DNA from: Natrinema gelatinilyticum
Lineage (GTDB): Archaea; Halobacteriota; Halobacteria; Halobacteriales; Natrialbaceae
Direction of reading: 5' to 3'
DNA length: 64,000 nucleotides
Assembly: GCF_024266705.1 (NCBI RefSeq)
Contig: NZ_CP100756.1
Span: forward strand, 1,984,001 to 2,048,000
The translations under genes were made by a program, and so were the position numbers. Of this stretch, positions 27,408 through 36,709 are shown piece by piece (position 1 is the first letter of the stretch; every line of letters begins with the position of its first letter). The notes under the pieces were generated by a model, which worked only from the letters and a program-made list of their open reading frames with translations, did not search any database and had not been told where the DNA came from.

Positions 27408-28433
27408 ATGCTGGCAGTCAAAGTTACCGAACACGGCGACACGGACGTCCTCGAGTACGGTGAAGTTCCCGATCCCGAAGTCGGACGGGACGACGTACTG
27501 GTCGACGTCAAGGCGGCAGCGCTCAACCACCTCGACATCTGGACCCGACGGGGAATGCCGGGGCTGAACCTCGAGATGCCACACATTCCGGGAAGTGATG
27601 GAGCGGGAATCGTCGAGGAAGTCGGCGAGGACGTCACTCGATTCGAGGAAGGTGACCGCGTCGCGCTCTCGGCCGGTGTCGGCGACCTGCGGATGGACGA
27701 TCCGACGCTCGATCCGCGCTTTCACATCATCGGCGAGCACGTTCCCGGTATCCACGCAGAGTACGCCGCGATATCCGAGGATAATCTGATTCCGGTCCCT
27801 GAGGACGTCGACTGGGAAGTCGCGGGCTCGAGCTGTCTGGTCTTCCAGACTGCCTGGCGAATGCTGATCGAACGAGCAGACCTCGAGGCCGGTGAATCAG
27901 TCCTCGTCCTCGGCGCGAGCGGTGGGGTCGGCCACGCCGCCCTCCAGATCGCCGATCACGCGGGTGCGGAGGTGTACGCGACCGGCAGTTCCGAGGAGAA
28001 ACTCGACTACGCCCGCGAGCACGGTGCAGATCACGTCTGTAACTACGAAACGGAGAATTTTGCGGACTGGGTCCGCTCCGAGACGGGCGGGCGCGGCGTC
28101 GACGTCGTCGTCGAACACGTCGGTGCGCCCACCTGGCAGGACTCGCTCGCGAGCCTCACCAAGGGGGGCCGACTCGTCACCTGCGGCGGTACCGGCGGCG
28201 GCAACCCGGAGACCGACATCCCGCGCATCTTCTGGAATCAACTCGAGATCATCGGCTCGACGATGGCCACGCCCGACCAGGTCGACGACGTAATGAACCT
28301 CGTCTGGGACGGCACCTTCGAGCCGGCGATCCGCGAGGAATTGCCGATGAGCGAATCCCAGCGCGCCCACGAGATCATCGAGAATCGCGAAGGGTTCGGC
28401 AAGGTCGTCGTGCGTCCGGACAGCGAATTGTAA
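27408..28433 (+). CDS. Zinc-type alcohol dehydrogenase/quinone oxidoreductase family protein
   Basis: The 341-residue protein is a medium-chain dehydrogenase/reductase. The start (MLAVKVTEHGDTDVLEYGEVP), the GroES-like domain (HIPGSDGAGIVEEVG) and the NAD(P)-binding motif VLVLGASGGVGHAALQIA are clear. The structural-zinc cysteines are missing: the segment after AGVGD has none. This makes it closer to quinone oxidoreductase/crotonyl-type members than to classical alcohol dehydrogenases. The substrate cannot be named. The start at 27408 matches the family. Confidence 0.88.
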   Translation: MLAVKVTEHGDTDVLEYGEVPDPEVGRDDVLVDVKAAALNHLDIWTRRGMPGLNLEMPHIPGSDGAGIVEEVGEDVTRFEEGDRVALSAGVGDLRMDDPTLDPRFHIIGEHVPGIHAEYAAISEDNLIPVPEDVDWEVAGSSCLVFQTAWRMLIERADLEAGESVLVLGASGGVGHAALQIADHAGAEVYATGSSEEKLDYAREHGADHVCNYETENFADWVRSETGGRGVDVVVEHVGAPTWQDSLASLTKGGRLVTCGGTGGGNPETDIPRIFWNQLEIIGSTMATPDQVDDVMNLVWDGTFEPAIREELPMSESQRAHEIIENREGFGKVVVRPDSEL

Positions 28434-28538
28434 CGGGTTGGCACGCTCGAGCGGCGCTGTCTGCGACCGGTCGACTCGCCGATTTCGTTTGGCTGTGGAA
28501 TCGTGAGGGCTTTCACTGGGCAGACGAAACGGTCGCTC

Positions 28539-28859
28539 GTGAGTTCGAGCGACGACGGCGGCTACGTCCACGACCCTGCGGCGTTCGACGGCGGCGCGGA
28601 CGACGAAGGGCAACTCGAGACGTCGGGCGACCGCGACCCAGGGAGTGGATCGCCCCACCCCGACGCGGCCGATCGCAGGTTCGACTGGCGCGGCTGGTTG
28701 CTCGTCGCCGTCATCGTTTTCGCGTTTCTCGTCGCTCCGACCGCCATCTTTCTGGTCCCACCCGGTGCCGAAGGCTATCGCTTCGCGCTGTTGATCCTGC
28801 CGCTTGCGCCCGCCGTCGTACTCGCGATTACGGCCGTTTGGGCGACGACGCGACCGTGA
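28539..28859 (+). CDS. Small two-helix membrane protein
   Basis: From the GTG at 28539 the protein has 106 residues. A disordered acidic N-terminal half (DGGYVHDPAAFDGGADDEG) is followed by two hydrophobic helices (WLLVAVIVFAFLVAPTAIFL and LLILPLAPAVVLAITAVWA). An ATG at 28503 is an alternative start. It reads like a conserved haloarchaeal membrane protein, but no function is known. Confidence 0.65.
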   Translation: MSSSDDGGYVHDPAAFDGGADDEGQLETSGDRDPGSGSPHPDAADRRFDWRGWLLVAVIVFAFLVAPTAIFLVPPGAEGYRFALLILPLAPAVVLAITAVWATTRP

Positions 28860-28951
28860 CGACCGTGAAAACGGATCACGGTAGTTGACTCGGGTGGCTG
28901 ACTAATCACACGAAAAGACGACTGACGATCCATCAATCGACGACCGGCGAA

Positions 28952-29269
28952 CTACGCTTGCGCTTTGCGGACGTCCTCGAGCCGATCGAGGACGACCGAT
29001 CCGTCGCTGACGTCCCGGTCCGGCGTCTCCTCACGGTCGACGTACGCGGTCACTGCGTCGTAGAGGCGATCGGCCTGTGCGCCGGTGAATCGATCCGTGT
29101 CGCTGTCGGTCTCGACGGTTTCGAGTATCTCGAGAACCCACTCCGGCGGGGTTTCGTCGTCGTCGAGCGCGTCGTCGAGGCGGTTCGATACGACGTAGTG
29201 GACGACCCATCGTTCGTCTCTAGAGAGCGTGACTTCGTACGTTTCGGTTTTCGGTGGTGAGGAGCTCAT
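28952..29269 (-). CDS. Small acidic haloarchaeal protein
   Basis: From the ATG at 29269 the product has 105 residues. It has a short beta start (KTETYEVTLSRDERWVVHYVVSN) and helical remainder. The composition is clearly coding. It may belong to one of the Halobacteria-only DUF families (possibly DUF7853); this is not certain. An ATG at 29302 is less likely because the extra residues are not acidic. Confidence 0.65.
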   Translation of the reverse strand: MSSSPPKTETYEVTLSRDERWVVHYVVSNRLDDALDDDETPPEWVLEILETVETDSDTDRFTGAQADRLYDAVTAYVDREETPDRDVSDGSVVLDRLEDVRKAQA

Positions 29270-29501
29270 TTCGTCACACGGACCTGTTTCGTCGGTCCTC
29301 AAACAACGCTACGAACAGCGGTGTAATAAGCCTTGTTACCGTATGGCATAGTCGCGGACGAGACCCGACGGTATTCGTCAGACGGAGGGCTCACTCGAGT
29401 GCTCGAGGACGCCTCGTCCGTCACCACAGATAGAGAGGTAGTCGCACGATCAAAAGCTTCTAACAGAATCGCATCCAGAATTTAGATAGGAGCAGACGCC
29501 G

Positions 29502-30557
29502 ATGGACTTTGCGACATTACCAGAGAAGATCGCGACCGGCCGTCTTGGGGTCGCACTTTCGCGATTCCTTCCAGCGACGCCCATCTGGGAGCGCGAGTGG
29601 GACGTCTGTTGTGTACTCGACGGCTGCCGCCTCGATCTCATGCGCGAGGTCGCGGCTGCGGGCCACGACGCGCTTCCCGAACCCGAGCGGGTCGGCTCTC
29701 TCTGGTCGGTCGGCTCGCAGTCCGCCGAGTGGATGGACCGGACCTTCAGCCCGGCGTACCGCGAGGTAATGTCACGGACCGCGTACGTGACCGGTAACCC
29801 GTTTTCGTCACAGCCATGTGAGCACCTCCTCGTCACCTCCGACGACGTCCTTCCCCTGACGAGCGACGATTTCGCTGTCTTTCACGAGGCCTGGCGGGAC
29901 GACTGGGTCGACGACGACATCTCGACGATTCCCCCGGAATCGCTGACCGACGCTGTAATCGCAATCTGGCGCGAGCGCGAGGAACTGAACGTCGACCGCA
30001 TCATCGTCCACTACATGCAACCGCACGCGCCCTTCCGATCGCGAGCGGAGTGGTTCTTCGGTTCGGCCGATATCGAACACTGGGGGCAGTTCACCGACGG
30101 TGACGGCGACCAGGACGACCTCGATCTCGCCGACCTCTCGCCGGAGGAACGCGAGGCGCTGGAGGCCATCGCCGAGGCCGAGGCCGAAGCCGAGGACGAT
30201 GGCAATTCGATGAACGACCCCTGGCTACGCCTACGCGACGGCGACCTCTCGTTCGACGCGGTCTGGGGCGCCTATCGGGACAACCTCGAGTGGGTCCTCG
30301 ACGACGTCTCTCGACTGCTCGCGAACTGCGACGGGACCGTCGCGATGACCAGCGATCACGGGAACGGGCTCGGCGAGTTTGGCGTCTGGTCGCACCCGCC
30401 GGGGGCGCCGATCCCCGCGCTCCGGCGGGTTCCCTGGGTGGTCAGGGAGGGACGGAACCGGGACACCTGCGATCCGGCCCTTCCCAACGCGATTCGCGAG
30501 GAACGGACGACGACCGACGACGTCGGGTCGCGCCTCGAGGCGCTGGGGTACCGGTGA
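29502..30557 (+). CDS. Alkaline phosphatase-superfamily (sulfatase-like) protein
   Basis: The 351-residue protein has a sulfatase-like layout. Near the start is EWDVCCVLDGCRLDLM, where D40 and the following C sit at the usual nucleophile position. In the middle is RIIVHYMQPHAPF and near the end AMTSDHGNGLGEFG, the metal-binding DHG motif. An acidic loop with repeated EAEAEAE (about 227-235) is an insert. Such proteins occur in haloarchaeal glycosylation and surface-polymer clusters. The next gene, a methyltransferase, overlaps it by one base. Confidence 0.8.
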   Translation: MDFATLPEKIATGRLGVALSRFLPATPIWEREWDVCCVLDGCRLDLMREVAAAGHDALPEPERVGSLWSVGSQSAEWMDRTFSPAYREVMSRTAYVTGNPFSSQPCEHLLVTSDDVLPLTSDDFAVFHEAWRDDWVDDDISTIPPESLTDAVIAIWREREELNVDRIIVHYMQPHAPFRSRAEWFFGSADIEHWGQFTDGDGDQDDLDLADLSPEEREALEAIAEAEAEAEDDGNSMNDPWLRLRDGDLSFDAVWGAYRDNLEWVLDDVSRLLANCDGTVAMTSDHGNGLGEFGVWSHPPGAPIPALRRVPWVVREGRNRDTCDPALPNAIREERTTTDDVGSRLEALGYR

Positions 30558-31282
30558 TGGGACTCGGGTCCGTTCGGGACGCAATCTACGCGCTCCGGAA
30601 GGCTCGACTGGGACTCGAGCGCCGCCGCCTCGATTACGGTCGAGAGACCCGCGAACGCGCCGACCGGCTGTCGGAGATTCTTCCGGCTACGGCCGCCGAA
30701 CTCCGGGCGTTCGAACGCGAGTACGAGTCCCTCGAGTGGTTTCACGACACCTACGCGGATCGCGTCGTCGAAATTCACGAGGCCGGCGTCGCCACCGACA
30801 CCACCCACTGGCGAGACGGCGTCACCGTCTACGTCGTCTGTCGCGCACTGGGGGTCGAGACCGCCGTCGAAACGGGCGTCCTCTTTGGCTCGTTCGACGC
30901 CCACATCCTCGCCGCGATAGTCGAGAACGGCGGCGGAACGCTTCACTCGGTGGACCTGCCCGGCGGCCCGCCGGGCCCGTTCGAGTACGGCCACCTGATC
31001 CCCGACCGGTGTCGCGACCGCTGGCACCTCCACCGCGGCGATGCACGCGAGGTAGTACCCGATCTGCTCGAGCGCGTCGGCCCCGTCGACCTGTTCCTCC
31101 ACGATTCGGACCACCGGTTGCCGCACATGCGCTTCGAGTACGAGACCGCGCTGGACCACCTCGAGGCGGGCGGCGTACTCGCGAGCCACGACGTCCGGCT
31201 CTCCGCGCTGTTCGATCGGTTTTCGGACACCAACGGGCTCGAGTCGTGCGTCGTCTGTGATACGGGTATCGCGCGGTTGTGA
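30557..31282 (+). CDS. SAM-dependent methyltransferase (class I)
   Basis: The 241-residue protein has a Rossmann-type core of the O-methyltransferase/cephalosporin hydroxylase style: VETAVETGVLFGSFDAHIL at the cofactor loop, TLHSVDLPGGPPG at the second strand and DLFLHDSDHRLPHM with an acidic metal-like pair. It starts inside the stop codon of the sulfatase-like gene (TGATG), so both are one transcript. A role in methylating a surface glycan is inferred from this pairing. Confidence 0.78.
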   Translation: MGLGSVRDAIYALRKARLGLERRRLDYGRETRERADRLSEILPATAAELRAFEREYESLEWFHDTYADRVVEIHEAGVATDTTHWRDGVTVYVVCRALGVETAVETGVLFGSFDAHILAAIVENGGGTLHSVDLPGGPPGPFEYGHLIPDRCRDRWHLHRGDAREVVPDLLERVGPVDLFLHDSDHRLPHMRFEYETALDHLEAGGVLASHDVRLSALFDRFSDTNGLESCVVCDTGIARL

Positions 31283-31427
31283 GCCGGATGCCGTGGCCGT
31301 GGAACGGTCACGGTACGGGAGTCCGATACAGACATCGGCCAGGAAGGCGGTAGAGACACGTCACAGACTGTCGAACTCATCAGATCCTGAGATAGGCTAT
31401 TTACCGCGGATTGGGATATAATAGTGT

Positions 31428-31616
31428 ATGGAGCCACAGGCCGAACGAGTCTGTCATATTCTCATCGGCATTTCGTTAGTTCTGCTGACGATTGGCATCG
31501 GATACGATTTCATCGTCGGCACGCAACTGGCAGATTTCCTGGTGATAATCGGGGGACTCTTCCTCGGGTGGGTGGCGTTTCTCTACTGTCTGGGCAACGC
31601 AACGTTTTGGGGGTAA
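31428..31616 (+). CDS. Very small membrane protein
   Basis: The 62-residue frame consists almost wholly of two hydrophobic helices (ILIGISLVLLTIGIGYDFIV and FLVIIGGLFLGWVAFLYCLG) behind a charged start, MEPQAERVC. A T/A-rich sequence (31391-31425) precedes it and could hold the promoter. Function unknown. Confidence 0.5.
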   Translation: MEPQAERVCHILIGISLVLLTIGIGYDFIVGTQLADFLVIIGGLFLGWVAFLYCLGNATFWG

Positions 31617-31967
31617 TGCAGTCGTGTCTCCGGCCATTCGACCGTCCGACGGCGGACTCGAGAGTCACGATGGTCGATGCTCGAGCGTGCGAGAGGAAGT
31701 CAGGGACGAACCGAAGAAACACGCAGGATCTTTGCTCTGGGGGCCTTCTGTTCCTCCCTGTGAGATGGGGAATTCTATCACCGATACGCAATTACGTCTT
31801 TTCGAGTCATCCGTTGTTCCGTGCGATCACCGGCTTCTCAGACGCTCGTACTACAACAGCGGCTGAAATCCGCAAAATCAGTACACGGTTGAAGCCACGC
31901 GAACGGCAAACGGCCCCGTCCAACCGATCACAGTTGGTGTCCCGGCAGCAACTATGCCACCGATGAT
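31617..31967. other. Gap without a recognised feature
   Basis: This roughly 350-base stretch is slightly AT-richer than its surroundings. No frame, repeat or RNA structure in it convinces me. Confidence 0.4.
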
Positions 31968-32225
31968 CTATCCTTCACCCTCGGATTGGTAGGGTTCACC
32001 GACTGAGTGCCGAGGGAGGAAGTTCATTACTTCCGTTTCCAAATCATCCGCGGATACAAATCTGTCATCGCTGGTTTGACTGATGATCTCCCCGAGATTT
32101 TCCGTTCCCTCGGCGAGTATCAACGTTATGTCCTCGGTCTGTGAAATGGCTTCGTCACGGCTAATGGGGTATTCAAACTCCGAGAGTACTGAATCGAGCT
32201 GATCGAGTTTGACTTCGGAGGCCAT
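31968..32225 (-). CDS. DUF5789-like small protein
   Basis: From the ATG at 32225 this is an 85-residue acidic protein beginning MASEVKLDQLDSVLSEFEYP and ending in VGEPYQSEGEG, a tail shared by a haloarchaeal small-protein family that I place near DUF5789. The core reads as two strands and helices (DITLILAEGTENLGEII). A related fold may be encoded at 54765. Function unknown. Confidence 0.7.
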   Translation of the reverse strand: MASEVKLDQLDSVLSEFEYPISRDEAISQTEDITLILAEGTENLGEIISQTSDDRFVSADDLETEVMNFLPRHSVGEPYQSEGEG

Positions 32226-32506
32226 AATTCGAACCCCACCGTCCAAAGTGATAAAGGCACGTTCACTTCTTCCCAGAAAATCCAGATGCATATCGTATCA
32301 CACCGTCGGAATCCCTCGAGAAACCGAAGGATGGCTGGCCCGCGTGTCACGTACTGACCAGGAACAAATATTCGCGCTTCAGCGCGGGGAGACGCGTCGT
32401 CGATGTTTGCTCCGACTCGTCGGTATCGCTCAGAAATGTACCGGGTACCCATCGCAGTTCCATTCCCGGCTTCCCCGGCTATGTGGACGTATCCGTCAGG
32501 AGTGGG

Positions 32507-33562
32507 TCAGTCGAATACCGCCTCGAGAAACAGCTCCCCCGCCGGCGACAACCCCGACAATGCATCCGCGGCCAGCACCGCCGCGGCGCCGGTCCACGTC
32601 GGGCGTTTGCCCGGCCAGAACTCCCCGTCCTCGAACTGATAGCCGGTCCAGAAGACACCGTCATCGTCAGTCCACTGAAAGAGCCACTCGTAGATCTCTC
32701 GAGCCCGCTTCGTCCGGCCGACCGCGGCCAGCGAGATGACCAGCTCACAGGACTCGGCGACGGTCACCCAGGGCTCGTCGTCCACGCAACGACACCCTCG
32801 CCCCTCCTCTACGAATCGATCCGTCCCGGCCTCGAGTCGCTGGCGGGCCACGTCGTCGGTCAGCACACCACAGAGGACGGGATAGAACCAGTCCATCGCG
32901 TACCGCGACTTGCTCTCCCAGGTGCGGTCGAACCGGTCGGGACGCGAGCGAATCGCCTCCCCGAGCCGGGTGCGGGCCTCGAGCCATCGATCTCGGTCGT
33001 CCGAATTACCGAGTTCATCTGCGATCGCAGCACCGCACGCGAGGCTCTTGTAAATCGAGGCACAACCGGAGACGAGCGCGTCCTCGTATACCGCGCCGTC
33101 CGCCCCGACGGTCCAGTAAATCTCGCCCGTGGCGGCCTGCTGGCGGCACGCGAATGCGAGGGCGTTACGAACCGTCGGCCAGAGTTCCTCGAGAAACGAT
33201 CGGTCGCCGGTACAGCAGTAGTGGTGCCAGGCACCGACGGCGACGTAGGCGCTTCGGTGGGTCTCCTTGCGCGGTTCGTCGCTGGCGTGTGACCCGTCGC
33301 CGTCCTTCGAGTCGCCGTAGGTCGCCCACAGTGCCCCGTCGACGTGCTGTGCGTCGGCCACCCAGCGGTACGCACGGCGGGCGGCTTCGTTTCGGCCGGC
33401 GACGGACAGCCCCATCGCGCTCTCGACGTGATCCCAGGGATCGGCCGGCCCGTCGGGATACCAGAGAATGAGTCCGTCCGATCGCTGGACCCGTTCGATG
33501 TAGTCCACCGCGGACTCGAGGTCCCACGCGGTCAGCGTTTGCCGACCGGTCACGTCGCTCAC
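32507..33562 (-). CDS. Alpha/alpha-barrel glycosidase- or prenyltransferase-like protein
   Basis: From the GTG at 33562 the product has 351 residues. Repeated helix pairs with DGLILWYPDG, DPWDHVESAMGL, HYCCTGDRSFLEELW and DDGVFWTGYQFEDGEFW have the pattern of a six-hairpin (alpha/alpha) toroid. Relatives are labelled glycoside hydrolase, prenyltransferase or, misleadingly, ABC permease; there are no membrane helices here. It overlaps the upstream methyltransferase by four bases and is last in the GT4-methyltransferase-toroid unit. It probably acts on a glycan. Confidence 0.75.
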   Translation of the reverse strand: MSDVTGRQTLTAWDLESAVDYIERVQRSDGLILWYPDGPADPWDHVESAMGLSVAGRNEAARRAYRWVADAQHVDGALWATYGDSKDGDGSHASDEPRKETHRSAYVAVGAWHHYCCTGDRSFLEELWPTVRNALAFACRQQAATGEIYWTVGADGAVYEDALVSGCASIYKSLACGAAIADELGNSDDRDRWLEARTRLGEAIRSRPDRFDRTWESKSRYAMDWFYPVLCGVLTDDVARQRLEAGTDRFVEEGRGCRCVDDEPWVTVAESCELVISLAAVGRTKRAREIYEWLFQWTDDDGVFWTGYQFEDGEFWPGKRPTWTGAAAVLAADALSGLSPAGELFLEAVFD

Positions 33563-34281
33563 AGTCGACCCTCCAGTCGGAAGTAATAGACGACGCTCTT
33601 GCCGACGAGTGGATCGAGCGCTCGTTCGAGCAACCGGACAGGCCGGGGTGACTTCAGGACGTCCCACTCGAGGAAGCGGTCGTAGATCCGGAGCGGAAGT
33701 GGCGGATCGCCGCGCTGGTCGCGGTCCCACCAGAGACACTTCAGCCACCAGTAGGGGGCGTGCAGCGCGTGGGCGAAGTGACCGTCAACCCTGCGGAAGC
33801 CGCGCCGTTCGATCGCAGCGCGCAGTTCTGCCCGGTCGAAGATGCGGACGTGGCCCCCCTCCACCTGATGATACTCGTCCGAGAGCGCCCAGCAGACGCG
33901 CTCGGGGCCGGCTCTCGGCACGCTCACCGCGAGCGTGCCGTCCGGCGCACAGACCCGCTGCAGTTCGTCGATCGCCACCTCGTAGTCGGGGAGGTGCTCT
34001 AAAACCTCGGTACAGAGCACGACGTCGAAGGCCCCGTCTTCGAACGGCAGCCGAAGCGCATCGCCAGCACAGAACGTGACCGGGACGTCGGTCGCCCCGG
34101 CGATGTACTCGTCGTAATCGTCGGCGGCGGCCGCCAGATTGTCCGGCCCGAGATCTAGCCCAACCACTTCGGCGACGTTCTCGAGGGCGGCGGCGTGGAC
34201 GTGTCGGCCCTCGCCACAGCCGACGTCGAGGACCCGGGTTTCGGGGGTCAGCGTGAGCCGGTCGAAATCGATCGTCTCCAT
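33559..34281 (-). CDS. Class I SAM-dependent methyltransferase
   Basis: From the ATG at 34281 the protein has 240 residues. Motif I is VLDVGCGEGRHVHAAA, followed by VVGLDLG, then DALRLPFEDGAFDVVLCTEVLEHLP (motifs for SAM binding). The C-terminal half has Trp/Tyr-rich segments (APYWWLKCLWWDRDQ) that may contact membrane or substrate. It starts one base after the stop of the glycosyltransferase. A glycan or lipid-linked substrate is inferred from the neighbours. Confidence 0.85.
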   Translation of the reverse strand: METIDFDRLTLTPETRVLDVGCGEGRHVHAAALENVAEVVGLDLGPDNLAAAADDYDEYIAGATDVPVTFCAGDALRLPFEDGAFDVVLCTEVLEHLPDYEVAIDELQRVCAPDGTLAVSVPRAGPERVCWALSDEYHQVEGGHVRIFDRAELRAAIERRGFRRVDGHFAHALHAPYWWLKCLWWDRDQRGDPPLPLRIYDRFLEWDVLKSPRPVRLLERALDPLVGKSVVYYFRLEGRL

Positions 34282-34282
34282 C

Positions 34283-35653
34283 TCAGGCCCCCTGACCCTG
34301 TGTTTCGATGGCGGTGTGATACGTTCGTACGGTTTCGCGGGCGGCCCGCTCCCAGTCGAACTCCTCGACGATGCGGCGTCGCCCTCGCTCGCCAAGGCGC
34401 CGACGGCGCGCGCCGTCCCCGAGCAACTCGCGGATGGCGTCTGCGAGCGCCGCTGGATCTTCCGGCTCGACGAGGACGCCGGCGTCGCCGACCACCTCGG
34501 GGAGACCGCCGCCGGTGGTCGCGACGACTGGGACGCCACAGGCCAGCGCCTCGCCAGCGGGGAGGCCGAAGCCTTCGTACAGGGAGGGGACGACCGCCAC
34601 GTCGGCGGTCCCATAGAGGTCGACCATTCGATCGTAGCTGATCTCGCTGTGCGTTTCTATCGCGTCTCCGATCCCCAGTTCCGAGACCAGTCGATCGCAG
34701 TCGCCGCCGTCGTCGAACTCGCCGACGACGACGAGTTCGGCGTCGACGTCACCGCGAACGTCCGCAAACGCCTCGAGCAGGTAGCGCGCGCCTTTCAGCG
34801 GCACGTCGGCGCTGACGGTCGTCATCACGCGCGGCCGGTCGCGCGGCCTGTCCCGGGGTTCGAACAGGTCGGTATCGATACCGTTGTGGACGACTCGAAT
34901 CGCGTCCGGATCGGCACCGAAGTCCGCGACGGTGTGCCGCCTGGCGGACTCCGAGACGGTCAGGACGTGGGGCAAATCCTGTACGACGTCGCGTTGCATC
35001 TCGAGAAACCGGTACCACCGACGGATCAGCAGGCGCTCTTTCCAATCGTCGGCCGCAGCGAGTGCGGCGTCTTGGTCGACGGTGATCGGATGGTGGACGG
35101 TCGCGACGACCGGGTGGCCCCGCTCGCGAAGCGTGTGGAGTCCGTGACAGAGCGACTGGTTGTCGTGGACGACGTCGTAGTCGGGTTGGTGATCCTCGAA
35201 GTAGTCGACGACGCGGCGGCCAAACGCGTATGGGTCCGGAAAGCCGCCGGTGAGGGCGCTCAGCCACTCGTAGAGCGCGAGCGGGTCGCGAAGATACGAC
35301 AGTTCGAATTGTCCGAGTCGGTCGAGTTCGTCGACGACGTTCTCGCCGGGTAGTCGGATCAGTCCGACGTCGTTGTCGAGATCAGGGTACGGTTTCCCCG
35401 ATATCACGTCGACGGAATGGCCGAGTTCGGTCAACGCTCGGCTGAGATACTTCACGTAGACACCCTGTCCCCCCGAGTACGGGTTCGACCGATAGCTCAG
35501 CAAACAGACGTTGAGTGGCTCGTCGGCGGACTCGCCCGCCTCGAGCGACAGCTCCGACTCCGCTGGCGCCCCCGCAGCGGTCGACCCCACTGCCGACACG
35601 GACGAGGTGATACTACTCCCCCGAAGAAGACGTCTGAACGTACCAGTGACCAT
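34283..35653 (-). CDS. Glycosyltransferase family 4
   Basis: The 456-residue protein is a GT-B enzyme. The N-terminal domain has NPYSGGQGVYVKYLSRALTELGH, the acceptor-side glycine motif. The C-terminal domain has VPSLYEGFGLPAGEALACG, the retaining E-x7-E motif, and ends in helices around WERAARETVRTYH. The first 45 residues are a Ser/Ala-rich extension. It heads the three-gene unit with a methyltransferase and an alpha/alpha-toroid protein. The unit probably adds or trims a surface sugar. Confidence 0.9.
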   Translation of the reverse strand: MVTGTFRRLLRGSSITSSVSAVGSTAAGAPAESELSLEAGESADEPLNVCLLSYRSNPYSGGQGVYVKYLSRALTELGHSVDVISGKPYPDLDNDVGLIRLPGENVVDELDRLGQFELSYLRDPLALYEWLSALTGGFPDPYAFGRRVVDYFEDHQPDYDVVHDNQSLCHGLHTLRERGHPVVATVHHPITVDQDAALAAADDWKERLLIRRWYRFLEMQRDVVQDLPHVLTVSESARRHTVADFGADPDAIRVVHNGIDTDLFEPRDRPRDRPRVMTTVSADVPLKGARYLLEAFADVRGDVDAELVVVGEFDDGGDCDRLVSELGIGDAIETHSEISYDRMVDLYGTADVAVVPSLYEGFGLPAGEALACGVPVVATTGGGLPEVVGDAGVLVEPEDPAALADAIRELLGDGARRRRLGERGRRRIVEEFDWERAARETVRTYHTAIETQGQGA

Positions 35654-35907
35654 CGCAGTTTATCCTGCATGTATGGTCACTCCCTCATAAACCTCTCGCT
35701 CGTGTACTGTTTCTTGACAATGTCCCATCCAGAGATGTGACTCCTCGTGCGCCGGGTGGCGAAGCGAGAACCGTCCATCCGTGCCCTCGAGCGGTCAGTA
35801 TCCCTCGGCTCGCAGCTCCCTCGTCTCGCGGCCGCCGGCGCGAATCCGGTTGGCGTGCCGGCTGGTCCGCGGGCCTGCTCGCCAGTCGACACGTTCTGCC
35901 CCGGTCG

Positions 35908-36468
35908 CTACTCGGTGTCCCGACGCATGGCAATCTCGAACCACGGGCAGAGCCGAAGCTGGCGGTACCATTCCGGGTGCGCGTCGAGTCGATCGTACGG
36001 GACCCACATCAGCCCTGCGACCTCCGTTTCGTCGGGCTCGAGACTCCGATCGGACAGCGTTAGCTTGAGGACGGCACAGACCTCGTGTTCGACGCCCTCG
36101 TTTTCGAAGTAGCGCTTGTACTCGAAGCGGTCGGTCAACCGCAGGTCGTCGTACTGATCGGGCGTGATCCCGAGTTCCTCCTCGAGTCGCTCGCGGGTCG
36201 CCTCCTCTTGACTCTGCCCCTCGACGGGGTGGGACGCGACGGTGCCGTCCCAGAAGGTCCCCCAGAGACGCTTGTCGGGCGCGCGCTGGGCGAGTAAGAT
36301 GTTTCCCTCGCCATCGAAGACGAGCGAGGTGAACGCGCGGTGGCGAATCCCGTCGCCGGTGTGGGCTTCGAGCCGATTGACGAGGTCGAGTTCGGTATCG
36401 TCGGCGTCGACGGCGATCACGTCCTGTCTCGCGTTCTCGTGTTCTATGTCCTCCTGGGGTGTACTCAT
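35908..36468 (-). CDS. idi: Type I isopentenyl-diphosphate isomerase homologue lacking the catalytic Cys
   Basis: From the ATG at 36468 the protein has 186 residues and aligns along the type I isomerase fold (Nudix superfamily). The metal ligands of the E. coli enzyme have counterparts: H36 (AHTGDG), H43 (RHRAF), H80 (SHP), E127 and E129 (VEHEVC). The catalytic cysteine, in the NSVCGHP motif of the bacterial enzyme, is replaced by alanine (GTVASHP, A78). It may use another acid, or be a Nudix-type hydrolase. Its genes on both sides are unrelated. The frame upstream to 36666 is not similar to the family. Confidence 0.75.
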   Translation of the reverse strand: MSTPQEDIEHENARQDVIAVDADDTELDLVNRLEAHTGDGIRHRAFTSLVFDGEGNILLAQRAPDKRLWGTFWDGTVASHPVEGQSQEEATRERLEEELGITPDQYDDLRLTDRFEYKRYFENEGVEHEVCAVLKLTLSDRSLEPDETEVAGLMWVPYDRLDAHPEWYRQLRLCPWFEIAMRRDTE

Positions 36469-36709
36469 ATCCAGACAATCACATTGCCTCTTGAAACCAG
36501 TATCGTCTCGTCTCGACCGTTTCGAATCGAAATCACGGAGATTTCCGCGTTCGTTCGTATCGTCCCGTCGAAAGAACGGACGGTGTCGGACCCGATCGTC
36601 GATTCGATCCGTCTGCCCCTGGAACCGTCCGTGGCTGTGATCGACGCCCGTCTCGAGCGACGACATTCACGCGGTCTCGGCACAGCGGATGCAATCTGAC
36701 GCCCGGCGG

